Assembly: GCF_009905375.1 (NCBI RefSeq)
Contig: NC_133649.1
Span: forward strand, 229,070,102 to 229,134,101
Length of the DNA stretch: 64,000 nt
Reading direction: 5' to 3'
Source: Apium graveolens
Lineage: Eukaryota > Streptophyta > Magnoliopsida > Apiales > Apiaceae
Shown: piece after piece, positions 12,099-25,756 of the stretch
Layout of the letters: every line of letters starts with the position of its first letter
Position numbering within the stretch: position 1 is the first letter of the stretch
Position numbers and translations under genes: made by a program
The notes under the pieces: generated by a model
What the model saw: the letters and a program-made list of their open reading frames with translations, nothing else
Databases searched by the model: none
What the model was told of the DNA's origin: nothing

Positions 12099-14108
12099 AA
12101 ATCAACTCGGGATCCTCGACTCCCGGTTTTAGAAAATGTTTTCACCTTTGGGTCCCTATACTAAAGGTATATGCAAATTACCGCTATTCTCTAGCATAGG
12201 TATTATCAACTGAACCAACAGATATATATGACAAGAATACGAAACAGGCATGCATATGTACCATATCACATGCTACAATATATCGCAAGAATTTGCTAAT
12301 ATAACCATCATGCATCTATTACAAGATAATGCATATACATATATACATCACAACAACAGTATAACGGGTAGAAAATTTGCCTGAGCGACTGGGGGTTACA
12401 AATGGCTCGGGACGAGTCTGGTAACCTATAAACAACATGTGAGTTGGAATTAAACCAAAGTCACTTGTAAATCTATACTTTAACTAACTTAGACTCTAAC
12501 GCTTGTTTTGCGCTTACTGATTCTCTTAAGTCACTCGAGTACCCTCGGCTCCACCATTTTTAATAATTTAACCATTACGAGTTTTAAAGCGATTCATTTG
12601 CGAGTGTCTTACCAACTGCCTAACACTCTTACCATAATTGTTTCATACACTAATTAACCCTTTTTGATCTTAACCTATGTTTCAAAGTAAGGCGAGGGGT
12701 AATGGTTCGGTCGCGAAATGCCGTTACTTAAAACGGTCGTTTCTCCTAAACCGTATATCGGAATCGAACGAACTACATATCAAAACGAAGCTCGTAACAT
12801 GAAATATCTAAGCATGGTAATGGTCAAAATCTAGCAGGGAGTTCTCGGGTCCTAATGTTATGAACAAAAGCAGTCTAAAGTAAATCGGACATTACGACGG
12901 CTATGTTTACGCCATTTCCCAAATTTTTATCATTCCAAATCATATCAATCCAACTACCAATCAACAACAACTCAAGATACACATCAATGCTACTGATTTA
13001 AGTCATAATAAGCTCAAGGATCTCAATCCAATCATATATTATAACATCTCCAAATTCAACTAAACTACTTAACAATTAAGCTCGAATCATGCTTATCATT
13101 GAAATTACTACTCATCCATCCAAACCATCTCCAAACTTCAACATTCAAACTTATTACTAAAGGGTGTGAAGATTTATACCTTCCTTTGGAGGTGTTAAGT
13201 TGCTAGGAAGCCTTAGGGAGCCTCCTACAAGCTTGATCTTTCCAAAGAAATCAAGAACACAAAGTTAGGCTTTGAAGTTTCTAAAAGTACGATTTAAAGA
13301 ACTGTAAAAATGAGGGTCTTACCATGCTTATTTTGAAGAGACCTGTGAACAAGAGTTGTAGGACATCTCAATACCTTTCCAACGAGCTATATAACACAAC
13401 ATTTGAGTGAGTATTGAAGGAGATATGGCAGTTTGAAGTTGCTGGGTTTGTTTTAGCCGAGAGCTTTCTTCTTGAAATGGGAAAGTCAACTTCTAATTTT
13501 TGTGTTTTATGATATTTGCTTGGTTGCTTCTCCTTTTTGGCCTTCGAAAATGTTTTAGCTTTTTACCATGGTAAATTTTACATGGCCCAAAATCAACCAA
13601 CAAAACAAAACCCTTGTCATGCTTATGTCATCTTGTACATGTCATAATGCTTCCACTTGTCCACACCTTATTGGTTTGATGACATCATCATCCCTAACCT
13701 CCTTGATTAACTCCTAATTGCTTGCCTAATGACCGCTGATCTGTTATACGGTTCGCTTAACTTTCGTTTTCATTTATCGTTTGAGGGATCATACCCGGGA
13801 TCTTATTACTTAGGTTTCTTTAACCTTTCTCAATACATTATATTCCTTTCATGATCCTCTCTTATAATCCTTGAATTTAAATCCTTTTTATTCTGTTACC
13901 TTATACTCAATTCTTTCTGTATTTGGTAGATTTTCGGAAAAAATCAAAGTGTTCGGAATTGGATTCTGATATACCATATAGAGTACTAATAAAATCTCAG
14001 AATATCCATAACAGAATCCCTACATAGTGGGGCATGAAAAGTTTTCTCATTTAGCAAAAATACTATTCATAAGGGTTTCAAAAAATTCCAAAAATTGGGG
14101 TTATTACA

Positions 14109-14121
14109 GTCTCCCCTCCTT
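14109..14121 (-). other. Polypurine tract of C
   Basis: Plus-strand GTCTCCCCTCCTT, reading AAGGAGGGGAGAC on the element strand, abuts the 3' LTR. It is identical to the tract of B. Confidence 0.88.
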
Positions 14122-15000
14122 AAAAGGATTCCGTCCCGGAATCAGATAGAAAATGAATAGGGATACTCTCTTAGCATTGCACTTTCTAACTCTCGAGTAA
14201 ATTTTCCCACATTGTGGTTCTACCATCAAACTCTGACTAGTTTGATAACCCTTTTCCTAAGCAATTGTTCCTTTTTCAATCTATAACCCTTCCTGGTTGC
14301 TCCATATAGGTTACGTCGGGTTGCATGTCTATGCGCTCATATGCCCTTATTTATCTGGCATCCGAATTACACTTTCTTAACATTGATACGTGGAACACGT
14401 TATGAACTTGCTACATGTTCGGGGGTAGGGCTAGCTCATATGCTAACTTCCCAAAACGTCTTAATATATCCAAGGGTCCAACAAATTATAGACTTAGCTT
14501 TCCTTTCTTTCCGAACCTCATCAATCCTTTCCAAGGGATACCTATAACATTACTAGGTCCCCTATTTCATACTCTTTGTCCTTTTGAGTCAATTCAGCAT
14601 ACCTCTTATGTCCATCTTAGGCTACTACCAGCCGTCCTCTGATTAAATCTATTAAATCCTTGGTCCTTTGGACCACTGCTGGTCCGAGCATCTTGCGCTC
14701 TACAACTTCATCCTAACATAAGGGAGATCGATATTGTCTTCCCTCAAGGATCTCATAAGGCGACATCTCGATAATGACATATGATCTATTGTCGTAAGAT
14801 AACTTAATCCGCGTTAAGTGATCATTCCAAATTCTTTCAAGTCTATTGCACCGGCTCTCATCATAGCTTCTAGCATTATAGCTTTTGCTTCTCAATACCC
14901 ATTCTTTTCCAGTTTGTAATCGCTACTACCTTCCGTTCCTAATATTATACTGGTTATACTTTTGCTCGTTAGAGTTCTATAACCTTTTAATAACCACGTC
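14122..15000 (-). pseudogene. Integrase C-terminus and chromodomain relic (C)
   Basis: Minus-strand counterpart of 6591-7485 in B. From about 14895 downwards a frame reads LERIWNDHLTRIKLSYDN and then SPYEILEGRQYRSPLC, matching the end of Gypsy integrase in element D. The part nearest the polypurine tract corresponds to the chromodomain. There are multiple stops and frame changes, and no catalytic core. Confidence 0.68.
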
Positions 15001-17780
15001 AACCTTAGTATCACGAATGTGCTTCCATTCTGACAACTACCACAACCTTATTACTCCTTTTTCAGCTGTTTCTATTTCCCAAAGTTTGATCAATCATATA
15101 GAAGTAAATGAATTTGTTGAGAGATCACTATGATCATGAACACTTGTTATATCGCATAGTTAGTACAGAAGGTGGCCAGCCTTTAGTACTTGACAAGCAA
15201 TTAAACAATAGCCGGTATCCTACTCGGCTTCTATCACACAGATAGATAGTCATTCGGCAATACCTCCCCTTCTGAAAGGGTTGTTCTTCTCAGTTTATAT
15301 GAAATGAAAAGAAGAGAAAAGAACGAACTGAAGAGAATTATATATATGAAAGAAATATTGCCATAAAATATCTGGCTTGGAATCTACCTCTGAACTATAG
15401 AAGTTTGTCATAGGAGAATAAAACATATATGTATTTATATCAACATCAAGTATTATCGCATCGCATTTCACATGCTTAAATATTTTTTCTATTCCGTCCA
15501 TCATTCTATGGACCCATGCTCTTCCTCGAGCTTATACACAATCACCTTTGAAACTCCCTCGATATCGAAAATCGAATCTGGGATCTCATTCTAGACTTCA
15601 TCGTTACTAGAATTCTATGCTTGCACCGCAACCTTCCTCATATAGTAATATGACTTTCTTTTCATAAGAGGGAATAAATATTCAATAGGTAGATACTCTA
15701 CTTAATTAGTCTATCAATGATAACTTATACACTACCACGACCCGATTAGTGGTACTTAATCTCAACATCCATTCCAATACAACTCTCATGGTTGTAATCA
15801 GCTCATTACTCGCAGAATCATTGCTGCCTTACTATGGTCCACCACTGACCTACTGTCATCATTCACTTTCCATGAAATCTTAATATCTAACCATACGGAG
15901 TCCATATATGTCGTATAAAATCCTTCTAAGGAGGTAACATAATCACCATTCCTGAGTCATGAAGAACACTCCTGATCCTGACATACATACATGACATGAA
16001 GCAGATAAAATTGCAGAAGAGTTTCAATCCAAGCAACGATAGCAGGTTAATACCATTCTTAATCATATGCCTTAAATAGAAGACTTACTCAAAGGTTCGT
16101 CTAGTCCTTTTTGAAACATGGTCCTGGCTTATCTCAAGATAGTATCTTCTGAGATAGATAGCCTGCTCATGGCGATTACACGAATTAAACCTTTACCAAC
16201 TACTATTATGGTTGGGTATTGCACAGTCATCAGAAGGAATGTCAATCTTTCAAACCATAATACAACCTTTACGGCTTCAACCATTATTACTGTATTCCTC
16301 TGGCATGAGCGCCTGTAATTGTCCTCTTACATTTAAAGTGTCGGCCACCTCTTTGGCCTTTCCTGATAGTAATATTTCCTTACAATCAATGTCATCTTAA
16401 CCACTTTCACTAATTTTCTACCCCATTTCAATCACAGCTTATGTGAAGATGTTTTCCTTAAAATATGATGAGTAAAAAAAAAAAATCACCATTTTTCCAT
16501 AAGTTATTGCCTCAGTCTTTAGAGGTTAATCACTGTCGCGACTGACTCTCGATCGTACTTAGAACATCTTTTATCTTAAGTCCTAATTGCCCTGAACAAT
16601 TTCGACCATTACTGGTTCGATCCATACCTTCTCGTGGTTTAACACGTGCCTCACTTGGCATCATTATAATTACGTCATATTTCCTTTATCAATATTTCTA
16701 TTCTTGAGAATTTTGAATATTACCTTTCTCCTTGTAAAACCTCTAAGGTTATCCTTGAATCGTTCCTCCTGTATTCCCTAGATACAGGGCATATCAAGAT
16801 ACCATTTATTAATACCAGAATCATTGTCTATATCCTTCTGAAAAAATTTCTCCATTGATTCTTAAAGGTTGTTATTACCTTAATCCTTTCCAATTCATAC
16901 TGTCAAAACTCATACTATCCCTATTAAGGGTGAAATGCCAACCTGTATGCATTCCCCTAGGATTCATTTTAAGTTACCGATGTTCTATCCTTAATTTCAC
17001 CTTTAAAAAGGTACATGCATCCTTCCATGGATAAATCAAGTCATATATCCCTGATAAGGGTGTCTTATTCAATCATTCCCACCTCGATAGTATATGCCTA
17101 ATTTCACAATAACATCTGTATTCAAAATGAGGTCAATCAATATGGCCTCCAAAAGATAACAATGGTTATCCGCTTTTCTTGCCTAATTTTGTAACGATAA
17201 CAAGGATGTTCTGGAAGATATTGGTCGTGTTCAACGTGAACCTCTTCTTAATAATTCCTTATTTACTTTTGTTATTTATCTCAATAGTCACCTCAATGTT
17301 GGGATATCTTTGATACCTGGCGTATCCCTTTCTGGGTATCAAGCCACCGGTCTTACACTTCACCTTCTTGAAGGTCACTTCCTTCATCCAATTTTCTTAA
17401 TTTCTTACTTTCTTGTCTCCTCAGTCTATCCGCGTCTCATTATTTATCCTTCGAATTATCTCAAGGTTTCCTCGAATCTTCCCAACTTACAGGGGATAAA
17501 ATATATGTATCTCTTATGCCCTCAACCATCAATTTTAACTCATGGTGAATCACCCTCATCCTGACGATTACATACTTTTCTATTTCTATTGCTACGAGTC
17601 TTTAGGGTTTCCTCATACCCAACTCCCTTATCATTCCTCAAACTCTATTGCCGTTATATTCCTTTCCACTTCAATTTCTTTTTATTTTCCTTTCTCTTAT
17701 CATTATTTCATGAACCAACACAACATAAGCATTGATTTCAAACATCCCGTCATTCTGGATCCGTGTCCTCAGAACGAATC
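15001..17780 (-). other. Unassigned internal DNA of C
   Basis: Counterpart of 3961-6590 in B. Apparent ORFs on both strands here are short and are not supported by domains. Confidence 0.6.
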
Positions 17781-18165
17781 TTGACAACTTTTACAACTTA
17801 GATTCATAATTCATCATACTCTTCTGCCTTTGTTCTGCCTCTAAAGCTTTTACACTATCTCCATAACCTTGGGAATTACTTTCCCGAAAACAATTGACTG
17901 AACTTTAATCAGTTTATTATAATCTCTGGCTCCATGCCTTTCTTGGTCTTTCACCAGTGGGTGGCCTCTCTCTTAGAAGGGTAAGTGACGAAAACAGTCT
18001 TTTGTGATTCGTCCATCATTTAAAATCTCAAATGATTCCTATATTTCCTTTAGCCAGGCTCTCGCCTCTACTGGGTTCGCTTGTTCCTTGGAACTCTGAG
18101 AGCTTAGCGACTTAAAGGTCCTGAAAGAATTTCTCACCGCATTGTTTCCTCAGGGTGGTGGTTGG
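17781..18165 (-). pseudogene. Displaced gag-like block (C)
   Basis: Read on the minus strand, the block gives VEARAWLKEI, ESFEILNDGRITKD and a segment ending KVIPKVMEI. This follows the gag core of element D (VEARAWLKEIEKSFEILG) more closely than the B copy does. It again lies between the RNase H relic and the unassigned DNA. Frameshifts and stops interrupt it. Confidence 0.62.
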
Positions 18166-18429
18166 GGATAATAGTCTAAGTTCTGTCTAGAAAGGTCCAT
18201 AAATTATCGTATAGGAGTACCGTCTCGGGTCTCCTTTCCTTACTCGACTTCTGTTTCCTTAGTCTGAATGTTCCCTCCTCCTCCCCATAATCGGGGTCAT
18301 CCTACATGTTTTTAATCCTCATTTTCCACTTCATTATGTTATGGGTTCCTTCTATCTTGATGGCGACCTCCCTGACTATCACGTTCAGGGTTTTGCTCTA
18401 AATCTTATTCCTCAAACTAGCTTTCATCT

Positions 18430-19215
18430 ACGATCTCATCTTTAAGCTCTTGAACATTTGGAACCCAAATTCTGTAGGAATACCTCATTATTCCTTTCTC
18501 ATCTTTCTCGGTATTAATCTTTTATCTAATTGTTGGCTTTTTGCCTTCCTTCATCACTTTTTCTGGCACAATATGTTCTTTTCCGATAATTCGGACCGTG
18601 TTGCAATCTCAAACAACTTTTCGGTATCGGCTCCGGTTACCTTCATATCTATTTCCATTTTCTCAAAATCTCTTATCAACTCTCCCAAAGACATTATCAT
18701 CTTGAGTCTCTCCTTTACACTAAGGGCATTAGCCACCATTTTGGCTTTCCCTGGATGATAAAGAATCTCATAATCGTAATCCTTGATTAGCTCTAACCGC
18801 CTCCTTTGGCGTACGTTGAGCTCTTTCTGCGTAAATCTTGCACTTCTCTCCGTACAAGTAGTGCCTCCAATATTTAGGGCAAAACTATTGCCATGAGCCC
18901 AAGCTCATGGGTGGGGATATCGAATTTCATATTCCCTTAATTGTCTTGACACGGACGCGATTATCTTGCTGTGCTGTATAAGAAGCACCCAAATTCCTTA
19001 TGCGAAGCATCACTACAAATCACAAAATCTCCTTTTTCCATCTGGCAACGCCAACATAGGGGCCATCACCAATCTTTGCTTCAGTTCTTGAAAGCTGTTC
19101 TTGCATTTCTCTGTCCATTCAAACTTCTTAGTCTTACGAGTAAGCCGCGTTAAAGGGGCTACTATCTTTACAAACTTGAACGAATCTCCGGTAGTGACCA
19201 GCCAATCCTACCTCT
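18430..19215 (-). pseudogene. RT connection, RNase H and integrase N-end relic (C)
   Basis: Counterpart of 2373-3190 in B. MVANALSVKERLKMIM begins at 18739 on the minus strand, corresponding to [16 protein letters not shown] at the end of RNase H in D. The RT connection piece lies near 19140-19215 and joins directly to the leader. It is broken in several places. Confidence 0.72.
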
Positions 19216-19257
19216 GGTAATTCCCCGAACCATGGTCATCAATTCCTCAGTGGTCCT

Positions 19258-19458
19258 TTATTCATTCTTGTCAGGACCCTCCACGGGATTCTTCTCAGCA
19301 ACAATCCCTTCTAGGACAACATCCTCAACCACTACATCCTCAATATGAACATCATCCGGTCCCTCATTAGGGTGTTCCATTGGATCCACAATCTGATCTC
19401 CAATAACTAATAAAACATCATCGCGTTGTTGCTCCTCAACCTCAGGGTTCGGAGTCCC
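19258..19458 (-). pseudogene. Acidic leader ORF relic of element C
   Basis: An open frame with the stop at 19258-19260, beginning near GTPNPEVEEQQRDDV. It is the equivalent of 2119-2319 in B. An in-frame ATG exists only in the middle, so translation as an independent protein is doubtful. Confidence 0.42.
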
Positions 19459-19635
19459 GCTACCATATACGATAATGAACTACGCTTATATCACGATATT
19501 TATAAGGGTTCCCCTAAGGGTTTCAACTGTCAGTACTACATTAGGTAGTCCGACTATGAACTTGGCAAGAGTTCTTATTATCTTAGTGAACTTATTATCT
19601 TAACGTCACATCATCTCTGAGGTTTATAACGCTTA

Positions 19636-19647
19636 GCTCTGATACCA
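19636..19647 (-). other. Primer-binding site of C
   Basis: The plus strand reads GCTCTGATACCA, which is TGGTATCAGAGC on the element strand, 4 bases from the 5' LTR. Confidence 0.92.
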
Positions 19648-19651
19648 TTTC

Positions 19652-22600
19652 TGTAACACCCCCAAATCCGGGGTCGGGGATCCGGGTTGTCACGAGTTCC
19701 ATTTCCCTTAATAACACCCAATCTTATTAAACAATCAACTACTCTGTACTGTGACCCCATAATATACACACACACCACAAGTTATAGTCTCAGAGATGAA
19801 TTCCCAAAAATAATCACAAGTCACTTTATTCCACAATTATCTGTCAATACACCTTAAAATGTTTTCTGAATAAATTTACATTTTCTTTGCCATTATTACA
19901 ATTCATAATATTCATAAATTTGGTACATCAAAAGTTGAAAGCCTAGCCTATTGGTAGTTCCTACCTCAGCTACAGCGACATCAACGCCTATAGGAAACTG
20001 CGGAATGTTTCCTATCCGCTCGCGAATTGGGAGCTTGGTCCTGTTCATCTTGTCTATCTGATGTTGTGTGATGAAAGAAAAAAGCAAGGGTGAGCAGCAA
20101 GCCCACCAAAATAATATGTATAATGATTAACAATATATGAGCCTTCTCATAGTACTCATGAAAGTCTTGGTCAAAAGAAATGAACCAAGTTGATATCTTA
20201 ATGCGATGAAGTCGCAAAATATTCAGTATATATATACATATATACTTTTCAAAATATTGGAAGTCCTCTTCCATGCATAATACACACAGAGTTCCAGTGT
20301 ATAACTATATAAAAATATCGTTGCAAGGTGATCTCATATATCTAACCTTGTCTCAACATTTTTCTAAAAATCTTTGTCATGCATAAGATAATCATTTACT
20401 AGAAATAAGTTTAAAAGATGAAGTTACAAGATACTCCAATATACTTATATCTTTTCCAAATACTACTTGAACTACCACCGTTCAAGTTATAATTAGTTTT
20501 AAAAGTTCATCACATAGATGAGACTACAAGACCAGATTTGAATAGATTAAATCTTTAAAATATCACCAAAATAAAATGAAGTTACGAGATACTTCATTTG
20601 ATGCAAACATCATTTTGAAAACTTGACCCTGCCAACACTCAACAATCGCCCAACCGTAGCCTTTCTATCGAAGTGCTCTGGGTAGTGTTGTAGAAATATC
20701 CAATTGGATGATGAACTCATTACGGGAGTTTGCCGTGCCAGGAAGACCACTTACGATGATCAGTCGTAGTAGTGCAACCCCACCATTTTCTACATGTAGA
20801 GGAGAACCTGTCGGATTTACTTGTCAACCGAACACTGAACTCCTAAGGAATGGACCGCCTTAGCGGAACTTCCAGGCCATTTGGGCCAATATAATAAGGC
20901 TGGGCCGGCGCCACTCGACCACTTACGCCACTCCTAGTTCAGATGAAATCCATGACTCTGAAACGTAAAGCTCGTTCCCCCTTTCCCCAAGTAGAAACTT
21001 GTTGATACGGCTCCACCAAGAAGTCGTATCTAGTTGGAAAGGAAAACTCACCGATATTTCCCAGGCGATGCCTGTTAATGGATTAACTTGTTCCAAGAAT
21101 TTTACTTCCCGAGTGTTGGGTAAGTAATCAAAAACTCTTTTATCAAGACAACAACCTTGTTGCGAATATAAAACACACCACAGAGCCGGATCCCTCAGGT
21201 TTTGAGCGAGTATTTAAATCCCCTTTTTTAAAAAAAAAGGAAGATCTTAAATATAAAAATGAGTTTAGGGATCCGCTCTAACTTTTGAAAATCATTTTAA
21301 AGACTTGAAAACACTTTAAAGAGTGTTTGGAATGATGCTGATTTAATGAAGTAAATCAGTCTCAATATAAAAGAAATAACTGAATATTATTATTTCACTA
21401 ATATTCCCATAAAGAATAATCTTTATAAAATAATTGAAGTAGAAGTTTTAAAACTCTTACTTGAATGAAAATTAAATAATCAAAGATATACTTTATACAA
21501 AAGTACTATCTTTATTTGAATAATCGAAAATAAGTTTGATTATCGAAACATTATTCTTTAATAAATTAAAGAATATTATTAAATAATAAGCGGAGTCATA
21601 ATACCTCGAATGAATATTATAAATAATATTCATTAAATAAAATAACTGAGTCATACATCCTCAAATGAATATTCAAGTAATATTCAATAAATAATATAAA
21701 GGAGTCATAAGTCCTCGAATAAATATTCAAGTTAATATTCATTAATAAAATAAAGTAATCGAATAAACCTTATTCAATTAATAGTTTTTGAAAACTATAA
21801 CCATATATATATATAAATATATATATATATAAAATCAACTCGGGATCCTCGACTCCCGGTTTTAGAAAATGTTTTCACCTTTGGGTCCCTATACTAAGGG
21901 TATATGCAAATTACCGCTATTCTCTAGCATAGGTATTATCAACTGAACCAACAGATATATATGGCAAGAATACGAAACAGGCATGCATATGTACCATATC
22001 ACATGCTACAATATATCGCAAGAATTTGCTAATATAACCATCACGCATCTATTACAAGATAATGCATATACATATATACATCACAACAACAGTATAACGG
22101 GTAGAAAACTTGCCTGAGCGATTGGGGGTTACAAATGGCTCGGGACGAGTCTGGTAACCTATAAACAACATGTGAGTTGGAATTAAACCAAAGTCACTTG
22201 TAAATCTATACTTTAACTAACTTAGACTCTAACGCTTGTTTTGCGCTTACTGATTCTCTTAAGTCACTCGAGTACCCTCGGCTCCACCATTTTTAATAAT
22301 TTAACCATTACGAGTTTTAAGGCGATTCCTTTGCGAGTGTCTTACCAACTGCCTAACACTCTTACCATAATTGTTTCATACACTAATTAACCCTTTTTTG
22401 TCTTTAACCTATGTTTCAAAGTAAGGCGAGGGGTAATGGTTCGGTCGCGAAACGCCGTTACTTAAAACGGTCGTTTCTCCTAAACCGTACATCGGAATTA
22501 AACGAATACATATCAAAACGAAGCTCGTAACATGAACTATCTAAACATGGCAATGGTCAAAACCTAGCAGGGTGTTCTCGGGTCCTAATGTTATGAACAA

Positions 22601-23860
22601 AAGCAGTCTAAAGTAAATCAGACATTACGACGGCTATGTTTACGCGATTTCCCAAATTTTTACCATTCCAAATCATATCAATCCAACTACCAATCAACAA
22701 CAACTCAAGATACACATCAATGCTACTGATTTTAGTCATTATAAGCTCAAGGATCTCAATCCAATCACATATTATAACATCTCCAAATTCAACTAAACTA
22801 CTTAACAATTATGCTCGAATCATGCTTATCATTCAAATTACTACTCATCCATCCAAACCATCTCCAAACTTCAACATTCAAACTTATTACTAAAGGGTGT
22901 GAAGATTTATACCTTCCTTGGGAGGTGTTAAGTTGCTAGGAAGCCTTAGGGAGCCTCCTACAAGCTTGATCTTTCCAAAGAAATCAAGAACACAAAGTTA
23001 GGCTTTGAAGTTTCTAAAAGTCCGATTTAAAGAACTGTAAAAATGAGGGTCTTACCATACTTATTTGGAAGAGCCTTGTGAACAAGAGTTGTAGGACATC
23101 TCAATACCTTTCCAACGAGCTATAGAACACAATATTTGAGTGAGTATTGAAGGAGATATGGCAGTTTGAAGTTGCTGGGTTTGTTTTAGCCGAGAGCTTT
23201 CTTCTTGAAATGGGAAAGTCAACTTCTAATTTTTGTGTTTTATGATATTTGCTTGGTTGCTTCTCCTTTTTGGCCTTGGAAAATGTTTTAGCTTTTTACC
23301 ATGGTAAATTTTACATGGCCCAAAATCAACCAACAAAACAAAACCCTTGTCATGCTTATGTCATCTTGCACATGTCATAATGCTTCCACTTGTCCACACC
23401 TTGTTGGTTTGATGACATCATCATCCCTAACCTCCTTGATTAACTCCTAATTGCTTGCCTAATGACCGCTGATCTGTTATACAGTTCGCTTAACTTTCGT
23501 TTTCGTTTATCGTTTGAGGGATCATACCCGGGATCTTATTACTTAGGTTTCTTTAACCTTTCTCAATACATTATATTCCTTTCATGCTCCTCTCTTATAA
23601 TCCTTGAATTTAAATCATTTTTATTATGTTACCTTATACTCAATTCTTTCTGTATCTGGTAGATTTTCGGGAAAAATCAAAGTGTTCGGAATTGGATTCT
23701 GACGATCTTTACATATAGTTATATACCATATAGAGTACTAATAAAATCTCAGAATATCCATAACAGAATCCCTACATAGTGGGGCATGAAAAGTTTTCTC
23801 ATTCAGCAAAAACACTATTCATAAGGGTTTCAAAAATTTCCAAAAATTGGGGTTATTACA
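19652..23860 (-). repeat. Element C 5' LTR
   Basis: 4209 bp, paired with 9912-14108. On the plus strand it starts TGTAACACCCCC and ends GGGGTTATTACA, followed by the target duplication AATAA. Confidence 0.95.
19896..20048 (-). CDS. Short conserved ORF in C 5' LTR, 50 aa
   Basis: Same frame as at 1529, starting MNRTKLPIRERIGN. It carries Val to Ile and Ala to Thr changes compared with B. Function is unknown. Confidence 0.42.
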   Translation of the reverse strand: MNRTKLPIRERIGNIPQFPIGVDVAVAEVGTTNRLGFQLLMYQIYEYYEL

Positions 23861-23865
23861 AATAA
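23861..23865. repeat. Target-site duplication of C, right copy
   Basis: AATAA follows the C 5' LTR and matches 9907-9911. The B LTR resumes immediately after it. Confidence 0.92.
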
Positions 23866-25756
23866 TGTGTCGATGATCAAACTCACTTTTGATTATTCAA
23901 ATAAAGATAGTACTTTCGTATAAGTATATCTTTGGTTATTTAATATTCATTGCAAGTATAAGTTTTAAAACTTCTACTTCAATTATTTTTATAAAGATTA
24001 TTCTTTTTGAGAATATTATTTAAATATTCAGATATTTTCTAATATATTAGGACCGATTTATTTTATTAAATCAGCATCACTCCAAACATTCTTAAAAATG
24101 TTTTGCGAGTCTTCAAAATGATTTTAAAAGTTAGAGCGGATCCCAAAACTCATTTTTATATTTAAGATCCTCCTTTCGAAGGGGATTTAAATACTCGCTC
24201 AAAACTTGAGGGATCCCGCTCTGTGGTGTATTTTATATTCGCAACAAGGTTGCTATTCTGATAAAGAATTTTTGATTACTTACCCAACCCTCGGGAAGTA
24301 AAATTCTTGGAACAAGTTAATCCATTAACAAGCATCGCCTGGGAAATATCGGTGAGTTCTCCTTTCCAACTAGATACGACTTCTTGGTGGAGCCGTATCA
24401 ACAAGTTTCTACTTGGGGAAAGGGGGAACGAGCTTTACGTTTCAGAGTCATGGATTTCATCTGAACTAGGTGTGGCGTAAGTGGTCGAGTGGCGCCGGCC
24501 CAGCATTATTATATTGGCCCAAATGGCCCGGAAGTTCCGCTAAGACGGTCCATTCCTTAGGAGTTCAGTGTTCGGTTGACAAGTAAATCCGATAGGTTCT
24601 CCTCTACATGTAGAAAATGGTGGGGTTGCACTACTACGACTGATCATCATAAGTGGTCTTCCTGGCGCGGCAAACTCCCGTAATGAGTTCATCATCCAAT
24701 TGGATATTTCTGCAACACTACCCAGAGCACTTCGATAGAAAGGCTACGGTTGGGCGATTGTTGAGTGTTGGCAGGGTCAAGTTTTCAAAATGATGTTTGC
24801 ATCAAATGAAGTATCTCATAGCTTCATTTTATTTTGATGATATTTTAAAGATTTAATCTATTCAAATCTTGTCTTGTAGTCTCATCTATGTGATGAACTG
24901 TTGAAAGCTCATTATAACTTGAACGGTGGTAGTTCAAGCAGTATTTGGAAAAGATATAAGTATATTGGAGTATCTTGTAACTTCATCTTTTAAACTTATA
25001 TCTAGTAAATAATTATCTTATGCATAACAAAGATTTTCAGAAAAATGTTGATACAAGGTTAGATATGTGAGATCACCTTGCAACGATATTTTTATACAGT
25101 TATAAACTGGAACTCTGTGTATATTATACATGTCAGAGGATTTTAAAGATTGTGAAAAGTATATATATATGTATATATATACTGAATATTTTGCGACTTG
25201 GTCGCGCTAAGATATCAGCTTGGTTCATTTCTTTTGACCAAGACTTTCATGAGTACTATGAGTATGCTCATATATTGTTAATCAGTTTATATATTATTTT
25301 GGTGGGCTTGTTGCTCACCCTTGCTTTCTTCTTTCATCACACAACATCAGATAGACAAGATGAACAGGACCAAGCTCCCAATTCGTGAGCGGATAGGAAA
25401 CGTTCCGCAGTTTCCTATAGGCGTTGATGTCGCTGTAGCTGAGGTAGGAGCTACCAATAGGCTAGGCTTTCAACTTTTGATGTACCAGATTTATGTATAT
25501 TTATGAATTGTAATAATGGCAAAGAAATGTAAATTTATTCAGAAACCCTTTTAAGGTGTATTGACATATAATTGTGGAATAAAACGACTTGTGATTATTT
25601 TTGGTTAATCATCTCTGAGACTATAACTTGTGGTGTGTGTGTTTATTGTGGGGTCACAGTACAGAGTAGTTGATTATTTATTAAGATTGGGTGTTATTAA
25701 GGGAAATGGAACTCGTGACAACCCGGATCCCCGACCCCAGATTTGGGGGTGTTACA
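23866..25756 (+). repeat. Element B 3' LTR, second part
   Basis: Continuation of the LTR cut at 9911, matching 1-1925 and ending GGGGGTGTTACA. Joined to 7502-9911 it gives an LTR of about 4.3 kb. Confidence 0.93.
25360..25506 (+). CDS. Short conserved ORF in B 3' LTR, 48 aa
   Basis: As far as I can see its protein is identical to that of the B 5' LTR copy at 1529-1675. Function is unknown. Confidence 0.45.
   Translation: MNRTKLPIRERIGNVPQFPIGVDVAVAEVGATNRLGFQLLMYQIYVYL

Larger units (their letters stand above)
9912..14108 (-). repeat. Element C 3' LTR
   Basis: On the plus strand it runs from TGTAACACCCCC to GGGGTTATTACA, the reverse complement of a TG...CA LTR. It is 4197 bp and pairs with 19652-23860. 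It contains the short conserved ORF and a three-unit version of the hairpin array. Confidence 0.95.
9912..23860 (-). mobile_element. Element C: complete non-autonomous Ty3/Gypsy chromovirus
   Basis: A complete 13.95 kb element on the minus strand with LTRs of 4197 and 4209 bp, primer site, polypurine tract and 5-bp target duplications. LTRs make up about 60 % of it. The internal 5.5 kb has the same rearranged relics as B and no intact ORF, so it must have used proteins of a related element. I counted about 17 differences in the first ~660 aligned LTR bases (about 2.6 %), so it is not very old. The very long LTRs and non-coding interior resemble elements described as LARDs, although gag, RNase H and integrase scraps remain. 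Confidence 0.93.
1..25756 (+). mobile_element. Element B: non-autonomous Ty3/Gypsy chromovirus, split by element C
   Basis: This is a plus-strand LTR retrotransposon with its 5' end outside the window. The tail of its 5' LTR (to 1925), the tRNA-Met primer site, a 5.6 kb internal region, the polypurine tract and the 3' LTR are present. The 3' LTR is cut by element C and resumes at 23866. The internal region has no intact ORF. It holds relics of RT connection/RNase H, a gag-like block, the integrase C-terminus and a chromodomain, and it lacks protease and the RT core. The same rearranged layout occurs in C, so B and C form a family moved by another element's proteins. Counting by eye, its two LTR portions differ by roughly 3 %. 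The Tekay/Del placement rests on the chromodomain and the LTR length. Confidence 0.85.

Noticed and set aside
9912..14108. Tandem-like similarity of 9912-14108 and 19652-23860 read as a segmental duplication
   Set aside because: Primer site, polypurine tract and target duplications show that they are the two LTRs of one element.
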